A stretch of DNA of 64,000 nucleotides, taken from contig CAWKGK010000009.1 in the NCBI GenBank assembly GCA_963849115.1, positions 1-64,000 of the forward strand. The letters are read 5' to 3'. The position numbers and the translations under genes were made by a program. Positions 33,883 through 41,787 of the stretch are shown here, one piece after another (position 1 is the stretch's first letter; each line of letters begins with the position of its first letter). Source of the stretch: JACDAL01 sp963849115. GTDB taxonomy: Bacteria > Actinomycetota > CADDZG01 > WHSQ01. Below the pieces are notes generated by a model. That model was not told where the DNA came from. It saw only the letters and a program-made list of their open reading frames with translations, and searched no databases.

Positions 33883-34182
33883 CTAGGCGCGGCTTTCGAC
33901 GGGTTCGTCGAAGGCCAGAGAGTGGACGTCTGCCCCGCGCTGCTCGCGGTCGAGCTCGCGCCATTCCTTCTCGGCCCACCGCAGCTTCTCGACGGCAGAG
34001 GCGAGGTCTAGGAAATGGACGGGGACGACCGACGCGCGCGGCCTGAGGTAGGCGTCGCCGATGAGTGCGTCGAGCTCCCTGCGGGCTTCGATGATGCGGG
34101 AATTGATGAGTCGAAGACGGTCTCTCTGCTCCGGGCTGTAGCCGTTTGCTTCTAGGTTTTCTTCAGCGTGCGCGTGCGTCAG
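33883..34182 (-). CDS. Small helical protein of unknown function with a CTG start
   Basis: A 99-residue protein not found by ordinary start-codon searching. It reads (M)THAHAEENLEANGYSPEQ, RDRLRLINSRIIEARRELDA, LIGDAYLRPRASVVPVHFLD and LASAVEKLRWAEKEWRELDR and ends EPVESRA. It is rich in Leu/Glu/Arg and likely helical with a central RPRASVVP turn. Within the frame there is no ATG, GTG or TTG before the protein-like part; a CTG at 34182 is seven bases after AAGGAG, and a TAA lies 15 bases upstream, so initiation there is the natural reading. Codon choice is like that of real genes here (third positions rich in G/C). Function unknown. Confidence 0.65.
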   Translation of the reverse strand: MTHAHAEENLEANGYSPEQRDRLRLINSRIIEARRELDALIGDAYLRPRASVVPVHFLDLASAVEKLRWAEKEWRELDREQRGADVHSLAFDEPVESRA

Positions 34183-34319
34183 AAGTGGGCTCCTTTATGT
34201 CGTGAATATCCCATTTCAGAGAGGTCGGCCGCGGTCCAGCGTACATCCTTTTTGGACCCCGCGCACAAATTCACTAGGGGTCCGTGTTGAGGGGGCAGCA
34301 CGGGCGCGGAGGCGCCAAC

Positions 34320-34367
34320 GCCGAGTGGAGTGAAATGCTGCTATACGACATCTGGCGACCACTCGGC
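34320..34367 (+). repeat. Palindromic intergenic repeat, copy A
   Basis: GCCGAGTGG (34320-34328) pairs with CCACTCGGC (34359-34367) around 30 bases. The right part GCTATACGACATCTGG-GACCACTCGGC is nearly identical to copy C. It lies 38 bases before tldD and could fold in its leader. Confidence 0.75.
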
Positions 34368-34405
34368 ATCGAATCGGCGGCTTCGATCCACTATCCTCAG
34401 TCGCC

Positions 34406-35788
34406 ATGCTCGACGAGACCCTCATCCGCCGCACGCTGACCGAAGCCCTAGCACGCGGGGGAGACCTGGCCGAGCTGTTCGTGGAGCGGCGCAGCTCGAC
34501 CGCTCTGCGGCTCGACGACTCCAGGGTCGAGGACGTGGCTTCCGGGAGAGAGGCCGGGGCCGGCGTGCGGGTCATCTCCGGAGAGCGTGCCTCGTACGCC
34601 TACACGAACCTGCTCACCGAGCAGGGGCTCTCGGAGGCGGCTCAGGCGGCCCGGGCAGGGCTTTCCGGCGCCGAGGGCGTGGTGGCGACAGATCTTCGGC
34701 GCAGCGAGGGACCCACGCACCCCGTAAAGCTTTCTCCCGAGGAGGTCGGGGCCGCGGCCAAGGCAGAGGCCCTCAGTCGGGCCAATGACGCGGCCCGCGC
34801 CCAGGGGGCCGCGATCCGACAGGTGTCGGCTTCCTATGCAGATGTCCACCAGCACATCCTCGTCGCCTCCTCGGACGGACGTATCGCGGAGGACGACAGG
34901 ACGCGGGTCCGTTTTGCGGTGCAGGTCGTAGCGGCCAGGGATGGCGAGATCGCAACCGGGTTCGAAGCGCCGGGGCACTCCGGAGGATTCGAGTTGTTGA
35001 GCGTCCAGGCTCCCGACGATCTCGGGGCACGGGCCGCCCGCAAGGCGTTGCGGATGCTCGAGGCGAAACCCTCGCCGGCGGGGGAGTTCCCGGTCGTGCT
35101 CGCTCCCGGGTCGGGGGGAGTGCTGATTCACGAGGCCTGCGGGCACGGGCTCGAAGCCGACACGCTGGTCAAGGACGCCAGCGTCTACGCCAACAGGAAC
35201 GGCGAACGCTTCGGCTCCGAGAGCGTGACGATCGTCGACGACGGCTCCGATCGGGGCGCGTGGGGCTCGTTCGGCGTGGACGACGAGGGCATCCCCGCCC
35301 AGCGGACCGTGCTGTTCGAGAAGGGGGTGCTGGTCGGACACCTGTCGGACCTGCTCTCGGCGGCAAAGATCGGACACCCGCCGACCGGCAACGGGCGCCG
35401 TCAGTCCTACGCCCACCTCCCGATCGTCCGCATGACCAACACCTATCTGCTTCCCGGCCCCGACGATCCCGAGGGCATCTTCTCCTCGGTCGAGAGGGGC
35501 GTGTACGCCGCCACCTTCGCCGGAGGCGAGGTGAACCCAGCCACCGGAAACTTCGTGTTCGGCATGGCAGAGGCCTACATGATCGAGAACGGAGAGGTCA
35601 CCTACCCGATAAAGGGGGCGAACCTCATCGGCAACGGGCCGCGAGTTCTCGAGGTCATCGAGGCGGTGGGCTCCGACTTCGACCGCAAGGAGGGCGTCTG
35701 CGGCAAGGACGGCCAGGCGGCTCCGGTGACCAACGGCATGCCCACCGTGCTGCTCGGCGGGGTAACGGTGGGAGGCACCGAGGCGTGA
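34406..35788 (+). CDS. tldD: TldD metalloprotease subunit
   Basis: A 460-residue protein, the catalytic partner of the TldD/TldE peptidase. The zinc site is H242-E243-x3-H247 in LIHEACGHGLEAD, with a downstream FVFGMAEAYMIENGE segment and the C-terminal CGKDGQ.APVTNG loop that completes the site in this family. TldD/E unwinds and cleaves peptides in modified-peptide maturation (microcin B17 in E. coli) and toxin-antitoxin turnover. The ATG at 34406 lies 38 bases after repeat copy A. Its stop overlaps the start of pmbA by four bases. Confidence 0.95.
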   Translation: MLDETLIRRTLTEALARGGDLAELFVERRSSTALRLDDSRVEDVASGREAGAGVRVISGERASYAYTNLLTEQGLSEAAQAARAGLSGAEGVVATDLRRSEGPTHPVKLSPEEVGAAAKAEALSRANDAARAQGAAIRQVSASYADVHQHILVASSDGRIAEDDRTRVRFAVQVVAARDGEIATGFEAPGHSGGFELLSVQAPDDLGARAARKALRMLEAKPSPAGEFPVVLAPGSGGVLIHEACGHGLEADTLVKDASVYANRNGERFGSESVTIVDDGSDRGAWGSFGVDDEGIPAQRTVLFEKGVLVGHLSDLLSAAKIGHPPTGNGRRQSYAHLPIVRMTNTYLLPGPDDPEGIFSSVERGVYAATFAGGEVNPATGNFVFGMAEAYMIENGEVTYPIKGANLIGNGPRVLEVIEAVGSDFDRKEGVCGKDGQAAPVTNGMPTVLLGGVTVGGTEA

Positions 35789-37137
35789 GCGACCTTCAAT
35801 CGCTGGCCGCCTCGCTCGCCGGGCGGGCTCAGTCCTCCGAAGAGGTCGAGGCGTTCGTGACCCACGAGAAGAGCTTCAACGTCAAGGTGTACTCCGGAGA
35901 GGTCGAGTCGCTTTCCTCGGCCGAGCCCCGGGGGGCCGGAGTGCGCGTGGTATCCGGGGGCCGGGTCGGCTTCGCCTATACCACCGACCTCGATGAGGAA
36001 AGCCTCGATCGGCTCGTTGCACAGGCGCGCGAAAACGCGGGTCACTCGACTCCGGATGAAGCCGTGGCTCTTGCTTCTGCGTGGGCGCAGAAACCTCCCC
36101 CGATCTCGGGGCTCGTAGACGACTCTCATGCGGCAGCCTCCTCGGACGACAAGGTGGCCTTTGCGCTGGAACTGGAGCGCGCGACGCGCTCGCTCGACCC
36201 CCGCATCCGGGCAGTCGAGGAGGCCGTCTATTCGGATTCCGATGCGGCCATCGCGCTGGCGACCTCGACCGGGATCTCGGGCCTCTACCGGCGCACAGAT
36301 GCGTGGTGCTATTCGATGGCGATAGCGACCGAGGCCGACGACACCGAGATCGGCTTCGAGTTCGACCTCGCTAGAGGGATCGCCGCTCTCGATGCCGAAG
36401 CGGTGGGCCGGGCGGCGGCCGAGCGTGCACTCGGAGTTCTGGGCGCGGGGAAGATTCCGTCCGGGCGGATGCCCGTCGTGTTCGAGCCCTATGTGGCGGG
36501 CCAGTTCCTTGGAGTGCTCGGGAGCGCGCTGATCGGCGAGGCGGTGCAAAAGGGCCGCTCGTTGCTGGCGGGCAGGCTCGGTGAGCAGATTGCGGCCCCC
36601 GGGCTCACGATGGTGGACGACGGCCGTCGCGAAGGGGCACCGGGAGCGGCCCCCTGGGACGCCGAAGGAGTCCCCACCGGCCGCACCGAGGTCATCTCCA
36701 CCGGAGTTCTCACCTCGTTTCTCTACGACACCACAAGCGCCCGCCGGGAGGGACGGGCCTCGACCGGCAACGCCGCGCGCGGCTCGTTCAAGTCCGCCCC
36801 GCACCCGTCGCCCTCGAATCTCGCCATCGACTCCACTGGGGAGAGTCGCGCGGAGGTGCTGAAGCGCGCCGGCCGGGCGCTGCTCGTCGAGGACTTCCAC
36901 GGCGTTCACTCCGGCGCCAACCCCGTCTCAGGAGACTTCTCCGTGGGTGCCACCGGGCGCCTGCTCGAGGACGGGGTGCCGGCTCAGGCGGTCAAGGAGG
37001 TCACGATCGCGGCCCCCATGCTCGAGATCCTCAAGGGCATCGAGGCCGTGGCCTCGGACCTGCGCTGGGTCCCGTTCGGCGGGTCCTACGGAGGAGCGAC
37101 GACGCTGGTAGCGGAGATGACCGTCGCCGGCAGCTGA
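35785..37137 (+). CDS. pmbA: TldE/PmbA metalloprotease partner subunit
   Basis: A 450-residue protein starting with GTG that overlaps the tldD stop as GTGA. It shares the fold and the N-terminal pattern (VYSGEVESLSSAEPRGAGVRV) of TldD but lacks the zinc histidines, as TldE subunits do. The C-terminal SGANPVSGDFSVGATG and VTIAAPMLEILKGIEAVASD segments are strongly family-like. It makes the substrate channel of the TldD2-E2 complex. A hairpin terminator and repeat copy B follow the stop. Confidence 0.95.
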   Translation: MSDLQSLAASLAGRAQSSEEVEAFVTHEKSFNVKVYSGEVESLSSAEPRGAGVRVVSGGRVGFAYTTDLDEESLDRLVAQARENAGHSTPDEAVALASAWAQKPPPISGLVDDSHAAASSDDKVAFALELERATRSLDPRIRAVEEAVYSDSDAAIALATSTGISGLYRRTDAWCYSMAIATEADDTEIGFEFDLARGIAALDAEAVGRAAAERALGVLGAGKIPSGRMPVVFEPYVAGQFLGVLGSALIGEAVQKGRSLLAGRLGEQIAAPGLTMVDDGRREGAPGAAPWDAEGVPTGRTEVISTGVLTSFLYDTTSARREGRASTGNAARGSFKSAPHPSPSNLAIDSTGESRAEVLKRAGRALLVEDFHGVHSGANPVSGDFSVGATGRLLEDGVPAQAVKEVTIAAPMLEILKGIEAVASDLRWVPFGGSYGGATTLVAEMTVAGS

Positions 37138-37146
37138 CCTAGAGAT

Positions 37147-37195
37147 GCCGAGTGGTGGCAGGATGACCACATAGAGCATCTCATCACCACTCGGC
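37147..37195 (+). repeat. Palindromic intergenic repeat, copy B
   Basis: GCCGAGTGG (37147-37155) and CCACTCGGC (37187-37195) frame 31 bases that differ from copies A and C. An inner GATG/CATC pair keeps hairpin potential. It starts nine bases after the pmbA stop. Confidence 0.7.
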
Positions 37196-37200
37196 CCGCA

Positions 37201-37226
37201 ACCCCCCCATTTGGGTGGGTCGTTTT
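37201..37226 (+). terminator. Rho-independent terminator of tldD-pmbA
   Basis: ACCCCCCC and GGGTGGGT (37201-37208 and 37213-37220) pair with one mismatch around ATTT, followed by CGTTTT. It comes directly after repeat copy B. Confidence 0.6.
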
Positions 37227-37308
37227 CCCCCGGTTGGGGGGTTTACCAGAAGCGCGCTGGAGCGGACGATGGGACACAGGAAGCAACAGCTACTCACAAG
37301 GACGGCCT

Positions 37309-37557
37309 GTGTTTCAGTTCCTCGACGTTGTCAAGGTCGCAGTCATAGGACTCGGTATTGGAGCCCTGTTGGTGTCGGCGGCGGCGTTGGTCGGGGCAGT
37401 GGGCATCCTTTGTGAAGGATTTGCGCGGCGGCGCCGGTCGAGACTCGTTTCGGACCCCAGGACCACCCTCCCGGCGCCGCCCGTAACCCTTTCGTCGGCC
37501 GAGGGCGGCCCGACTCAAACCAGCAGGAAGAACGCCACACCCGCAATTACGCAGTAG
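37309..37557 (+). CDS. Small single-helix membrane protein
   Basis: An 82-residue protein beginning with GTG after AAGGACGG. One long helix (VAVIGLGIGALLVSAAALVG, then AVGIL) is followed by a basic RRRRSR anchor and a polar, proline-rich tail. No family is recognised. The last 43 bases overlap the 3' end of the convergent uppP gene, and the tail there (TSRKNATPAITQ) may not be meaningful. It could be a genuine short protein of unknown role or a truncated one. Confidence 0.4.
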   Translation: MFQFLDVVKVAVIGLGIGALLVSAAALVGAVGILCEGFARRRRSRLVSDPRTTLPAPPVTLSSAEGGPTQTSRKNATPAITQ

Positions 37558-38321
37558 AGGGCGAACGGGTACAGGCTATTGGTCCTGAGATAGCGCAGGA
37601 GCCCCCAGATCGAAGCGTAGGACGTCACCAGGGAGGCCACAAAGCCGGCGAGTCCTGCCCCCAGCCCCAAATTCGTACCCCGTAGCTCCGGCAGCTGTAT
37701 CAGCGTCGCTCCGAACAGCGCCGGTATTGCCAGCAGGAAGGCGAAGCGCGCCGCAGCATCGCGACTCATGCCCAGGGCCAGGCCCGCACCCATCGTGGAG
37801 CCCGAGCGCGAGATGCCGGGCAGGATCGAGATGGCCTGCGCCACCCCGATGAGCGAGACATCCCCAACCCGTAGATCCGGGATGCCCCTGAGCCGTGACC
37901 CCACCTCCGCGCTTCGCTGCTGGTGATGCCGAAGGGCCAGCTCGGCCGCCACCAGAATCACCGCGGTGATGATGAGCTGGATGGCGCTTGCGCGAGCGTC
38001 CTCGAACGAGCTCTCGAAGTAGTCCCCCAAAGCGATGCCGGCAATCGCGGCGGGCACCGTGCCGAGCGCGAGAAGCCACAACAACCGGCGTTGCTCCGCA
38101 TCGCCCCGGAGCACGCCGCGACCGAGATCGAGCAGCTCGCCCGAGAAATAGACGAGCAGGGCCACAAGCGATGCGGCGTGGAGCAGGACGTCGAAGGCGA
38201 GGCCCGGGTGAGACCAGCCCAGAGCTTCGGGGACCAGCACGAGATGGCCCGAGGAGGAGATCGGGATGAACTCGGTCAGGCCCTGGACCAGTCCCAGGAC
38301 GAGTGCCTCTAGAAGGGACAA
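37515..38321 (-). CDS. uppP: Undecaprenyl-diphosphate phosphatase (BacA/UppP)
   Basis: A 268-residue membrane enzyme that recycles the cell-wall carrier by removing one phosphate from undecaprenyl diphosphate. The two signature motifs are complete: GLTEFIPISSSGHLVL near residue 16 and ILPGISRSGSTMGAGLALG near residue 168, in a symmetric membrane fold. The start is TTG at 38321 with only weak ribosome binding sequence. It stands on the same strand as mtnP-fmdB, 18 bases behind mtnP, and is probably cotranscribed with them. Confidence 0.96.
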   Translation of the reverse strand: MSLLEALVLGLVQGLTEFIPISSSGHLVLVPEALGWSHPGLAFDVLLHAASLVALLVYFSGELLDLGRGVLRGDAEQRRLLWLLALGTVPAAIAGIALGDYFESSFEDARASAIQLIITAVILVAAELALRHHQQRSAEVGSRLRGIPDLRVGDVSLIGVAQAISILPGISRSGSTMGAGLALGMSRDAAARFAFLLAIPALFGATLIQLPELRGTNLGLGAGLAGFVASLVTSYASIWGLLRYLRTNSLYPFALYCVIAGVAFFLLV

Positions 38322-38339
38322 CTCAGCGAGCCCGAAGCC

Positions 38340-39140
38340 TCACGGTTCCAGACGGGCGCCCTGCAGCGCCCGGCTGCAGGGACAGCTCCTCGGTTCCGGG
38401 ATGCGAGGTACGAGCTCGAAGATCAGGCTTCGCAGCCGCTCGTTGTTCTCGGCCACCACCCTGAGTACCTCCTCGTGATTCACCGCCTCCGTCTCGCCCA
38501 TGATGCCGACGTCGTAGTCGGTGATGAGCGCCACGTTGACGTAGCAGATCTCGAGCTCACGCGCCAGGTATGCCTCCGGATACTGGGTCATGTTGATCAC
38601 GTGCCAGCCGGCGTCCTGATACCACTTGGACTCGGCTCTGGTCGAGAAGCGGGGGCCCTGGACCGCCACCACCGTGCCCCCATCGTGGGCCCGCACTCCC
38701 TGGCTTCGGGCGACCTCCAGGGCGAGCGGCCGGAGCTCGGGACAATAGGGGTCGGCGAACGAAACGTGGGTGGTGAGGGGACCCTCATAGAAGGTGTCCT
38801 TTCGGCCCCAGGTGCGATCGACGAGCTGGTCCGAGATCACGAAGTGCCCCGGCTCGACCTCTTTCTGCAGGGACCCGGCGGCGCAGGGGCCGATGATGCG
38901 TGTCACACCCAGCTCCTTGAACGCCCACATATTGGCCCGGTAGTTGATCATGTGCGGGGGCAGCGTGTGCCCGGGTCCGTGCCGGGGCAAAAAGGCCGCC
39001 GTGCGCCCTCCGATGGTTCCCACCGACAAGGGGGCCGAGGGCTCACCGTAGGGGGTGTCGAGCTTGATCTCCGTGATGTCGTCCAGCAGCCGGTAGAAAC
39101 CGGATCCGCCGAATATCCCGACCTCCGCGTCCTCGCTCAT
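38340..39140 (-). CDS. mtnP: S-methyl-5'-thioadenosine phosphorylase
   Basis: A 266-residue purine nucleoside phosphorylase fold enzyme that splits methylthioadenosine to adenine and methylthioribose 1-phosphate (methionine salvage). Signatures: VGIFGGSGFYRLLDD, LPRHGPGHTLPPHMINYRAN, the substrate loop GPCAAGSLQKEVEPGHFV, and the base-binding MTQYPEAYLARELEICY with TDYDVG. The C-terminus ends in a short extension with two cysteines (RSCPCSR). It begins in the last codon of the fmdB-like gene (four-base overlap). Inosine or guanosine phosphorylase activity is possible in related enzymes. Confidence 0.93.
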   Translation of the reverse strand: MSEDAEVGIFGGSGFYRLLDDITEIKLDTPYGEPSAPLSVGTIGGRTAAFLPRHGPGHTLPPHMINYRANMWAFKELGVTRIIGPCAAGSLQKEVEPGHFVISDQLVDRTWGRKDTFYEGPLTTHVSFADPYCPELRPLALEVARSQGVRAHDGGTVVAVQGPRFSTRAESKWYQDAGWHVINMTQYPEAYLARELEICYVNVALITDYDVGIMGETEAVNHEEVLRVVAENNERLRSLIFELVPRIPEPRSCPCSRALQGARLEP

Positions 39141-39508
39141 CGCCGTCCCCCAGAGGTCCGGGAGCTTGAGTCAGAGCCGGACTTCTTGCTCTCCGCCCCG
39201 CCACCGGACGACTTCTCACTCGTGGACTTCTCAGTCGATGACGAGGAAGTCTTCTCAGTGGAGGGTGTCGTCTTCTTGTCCTGAGACTTGGAGCCGTCGG
39301 AATCCTTCTTCTCCGCGCCGCCCCTCTTCTGCCCCTTCTTGTCGGTGGAGTAGAAGCCAGATCCCTTGAACACGATACCCACCGGCGAATAGAGCTTGCG
39401 CAGCTTGCCCCCGCAAACCGGGCATTCCTGGAGAGGAGGGTCGTCGAAGCCCTGCTTTGCCTCTGTGCGCTCTCCACAGGCGGTGCAGGCGTACTCGTAG
39501 ATCGGCAT
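39137..39508 (-). CDS. FmdB-type zinc-ribbon protein with a Ser/Lys-rich tail
   Basis: A 123-residue protein. Residues 1-45 are the FmdB zinc ribbon: MPIYEYACTACGE, then ECPVCGGKLRKLYSP, four cysteines for one zinc. A short GIVFKGSGFYSTD follows, and the remainder is a long low-complexity tail of Lys, Ser, Thr and Glu. The tail is probably disordered. The ribbon family is thought to regulate or interact with nucleic acids, without a fixed role. ATG is followed by overlap with mtnP, so the pair is translationally coupled. Confidence 0.9.
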   Translation of the reverse strand: MPIYEYACTACGERTEAKQGFDDPPLQECPVCGGKLRKLYSPVGIVFKGSGFYSTDKKGQKRGGAEKKDSDGSKSQDKKTTPSTEKTSSSSTEKSTSEKSSGGGAESKKSGSDSSSRTSGGRR

Positions 39509-39527
39509 GGCGTGAATCTTCTCACCC

Positions 39528-39572
39528 GCGAGGCCTGGGCCTCGCGAAATGGGTGGAGGCGGAGGCCTCGCT
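39528..39572. repeat. GAGGCCTCGC inverted repeat cluster
   Basis: GCGAGGCC-TG-GGCCTCGC (39528-39545) is an eight-pair hairpin, and a further GAGGCCTCGC occurs at about 39562-39571. It lies in the divergent region between the FmdB-like gene and the diguanylate cyclase gene. It may be an operator or structural element; nothing more can be said. Confidence 0.35.
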
Positions 39573-39689
39573 AAGTGCCGAATAGTGCCGCCGGAGCCGC
39601 GCTCGTTCTGGCTGAGTGAAGGCGAATGGGGCTAAGGTTTTGCGCGAGAGTTGCCGATAAGTGCCCTCAGAAGGGGGTCCTTCGAGGTC

Positions 39690-41648
39690 ATGTCTCTACA
39701 GCAACGGCTGACGCTGTTATTCGTTCTCATCGTCATGCTGCCGCTTTCGGCGGCGGGTTTCCTAATGCGCGACTCGGTCGTGGGGGAGGTCAGACGCCGC
39801 GAAGAGATCCGTCTGCGCCCCACCCTGGTTGAGATGGAGACGATGCTCGAGGCCCGCTTGCAAGGGGTTGACGAGTTCATCGCGCCGGTCTCCCGGCGCC
39901 TTCGCCGGTTCCCGGCCGAGGGTGCGGTCTCCCGCCTGCGGCCGCTGTTAAAGCGCACTCTCGCAGGCACCGAGGAGCTTGACTTCCTTGTCGCCGTGGA
40001 CCGATCCGGAAAGATCGTGACCGCGTCCGCGAACGAGCCGGACTTCGCTCCAGGCTTCAAGCGGCCCGGAGTAGCTGAGATCGCGGCGGAGCCGGGCGTG
40101 CCGGGAGCCGCCGAACGGCGGGTAGCAGTGGGAGGAGGAACCAGCCCGGTTGATTCCCTCATCGCTGGGTTCTGGACCGACCGGGCCTTTCTCCAGCAAG
40201 CATCCGAGGGCGATATCGAGCTTGCCCTCTTGAGCGGTGGTGCCACGATGGCCGCGTCCGGAGCTGTCGCCAACCTGCCTCCACTCCAAGAAGAAGGCTC
40301 TCCCCACCTGCGGGTTCGGGCTCTGCCCGGAGGCGTCGGGGCGGTGGCGTGGTACTCCGCGGACAAGCTCTCGGCGCTGTCACAGCGCGTCCTCTACTAC
40401 CTGCTCGGCTTGTTGGCGGTTGCGCTGCTGGTGGTGGCCGTGTTGTCTCATTGGCTATCGCGACTGCTCACCAAGCCCCTCAAGGAAGTGTCCCGGGGGG
40501 CAGAGGCCATCGCCCAAGGTCGTTTCGAATACCGCATTCCCATTCGCTCGAAGGACGAGGTGGGCCAGCTTGCGGCCTCCTTCAATGCCATGGCGGCTCG
40601 GCTCGGCGCTACCGTCGAGGAGCTGTCGTCGTCGCGCGATCTCCTTCAGCGCACGGTGCAACGGGTCGGAGAGACGTTGCGCTCCACCCACGACATGCGC
40701 TCGATTCTGGAGTCCATCCTCAACACCGCTGCCGACGCCGTGGGAGCCGACGTGGGAGTCATCTGGGGCTTTAGCGCCAAGCGCGGGGAGCTCTATCCCA
40801 TCGTGGTGAGAGACGCCCGTGTGGATGGTCTCGGGCGCGTCTCGGTGGGCTCGGGGATAGTCGGTCTCGTTGCCGAACGCGGCGTGACGGTGGTGCGTGA
40901 TGGATCGGCCGAAGGCCCGCACCCGGCCGCATCGGAGCCGCACTTCCCCGTGTCGATGGCGCTGCCCTTGTATAGCCAGCAGCGCATCCATAGTGTCCTG
41001 ACCGTCTATCGCCGCGACGCCCAGACGCCGTTCGAACAAGCGGACATCGACGCGGTCAAGTTCCTCGCCGACCAGGGCCGGGTTGCGCTCGAGAACGTGC
41101 AATTGCACGAAGAAGCGCAGCGTCTGTCGATCACCGACGGCCTCACCGGGGTATGGAACCGCCGCTTCCTGCAGATGCAGTTCCGCAGCATGCACGCGAC
41201 CGCGATGCGCTTCAGCCGGCCCTTCAGCCTGCTCATGCTCGACCTCGACCACTTCAAGAGCGTGAACGACTCCTTTGGCCATCAACGAGGAGACGCCATC
41301 CTCATAGAGTTTGCTCAGCGCGTATCCGACGCGGTGCGCGAGGTAGACGTCTTGGCGCGCTACGGAGGCGAGGAATTCGTGTGCCTTCTGTCGGAGACCG
41401 ACCTCACCGGCGCCGTGGTGACGGCGGAGAAGATTCTCGAAGAGGTTCGCTCCGAGTCGTTCGGAGCAGCGGGGGAGCAGCCGATCGATCTCAGGGTTTC
41501 GGCCGGCGTCGCCTCCTTCCCTCAGCACGGGGACTCGTTCAGAACCCTGGTGGCGGCCGCCGACCGGGGGCTGTATCGAGCCAAGCAGGAGGGGCGCGAC
41601 CGCATCGGTCTGCCGGACGGGCCGGCGGGCCTCAAAGTCGCCCGCTGA
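39690..41648 (+). CDS. Membrane diguanylate cyclase (sensor-HAMP-GAF-GGDEF)
   Basis: A 652-residue membrane signalling protein. Helix 1 (residues 7-28) and helix 2 (around residue 250, LYYLLGLLAVALLVVAVL) flank an outside sensor of about 210 residues. A HAMP domain (LSRLLTKPLKEVSRGAEAIA), a helical linker and a GAF domain follow. The C-terminal GGDEF domain has the active loop ARYGGEEFVCLL, and REVD five residues before it is an inhibitory c-di-GMP site (RxxD). It thus should make c-di-GMP with product inhibition. ATG at 39690 opens the first helix; an upstream TTG at 39651 lacks support. Confidence 0.92.
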   Translation: MSLQQRLTLLFVLIVMLPLSAAGFLMRDSVVGEVRRREEIRLRPTLVEMETMLEARLQGVDEFIAPVSRRLRRFPAEGAVSRLRPLLKRTLAGTEELDFLVAVDRSGKIVTASANEPDFAPGFKRPGVAEIAAEPGVPGAAERRVAVGGGTSPVDSLIAGFWTDRAFLQQASEGDIELALLSGGATMAASGAVANLPPLQEEGSPHLRVRALPGGVGAVAWYSADKLSALSQRVLYYLLGLLAVALLVVAVLSHWLSRLLTKPLKEVSRGAEAIAQGRFEYRIPIRSKDEVGQLAASFNAMAARLGATVEELSSSRDLLQRTVQRVGETLRSTHDMRSILESILNTAADAVGADVGVIWGFSAKRGELYPIVVRDARVDGLGRVSVGSGIVGLVAERGVTVVRDGSAEGPHPAASEPHFPVSMALPLYSQQRIHSVLTVYRRDAQTPFEQADIDAVKFLADQGRVALENVQLHEEAQRLSITDGLTGVWNRRFLQMQFRSMHATAMRFSRPFSLLMLDLDHFKSVNDSFGHQRGDAILIEFAQRVSDAVREVDVLARYGGEEFVCLLSETDLTGAVVTAEKILEEVRSESFGAAGEQPIDLRVSAGVASFPQHGDSFRTLVAAADRGLYRAKQEGRDRIGLPDGPAGLKVAR

Positions 41649-41787
41649 GGCCCTGCCCTTCTACCCACTCACGCAGGTTGTGCCGCAGGGTACCTTTCCG
41701 GTACCTACGGGACAGTTTGTGCGATCGACTACCTTCAGGCTTGGTGAGGCGCCGGAGGGCGCCGGCGATAAGAGGAGGCTCACATAT

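Noticed and set aside
41691..41707. GGTACC-TTTCC-GGTACC hairpin before galU
   Set aside because: Only a six-pair stem without a T-run or recognised context; too weak to call a regulator or terminator.
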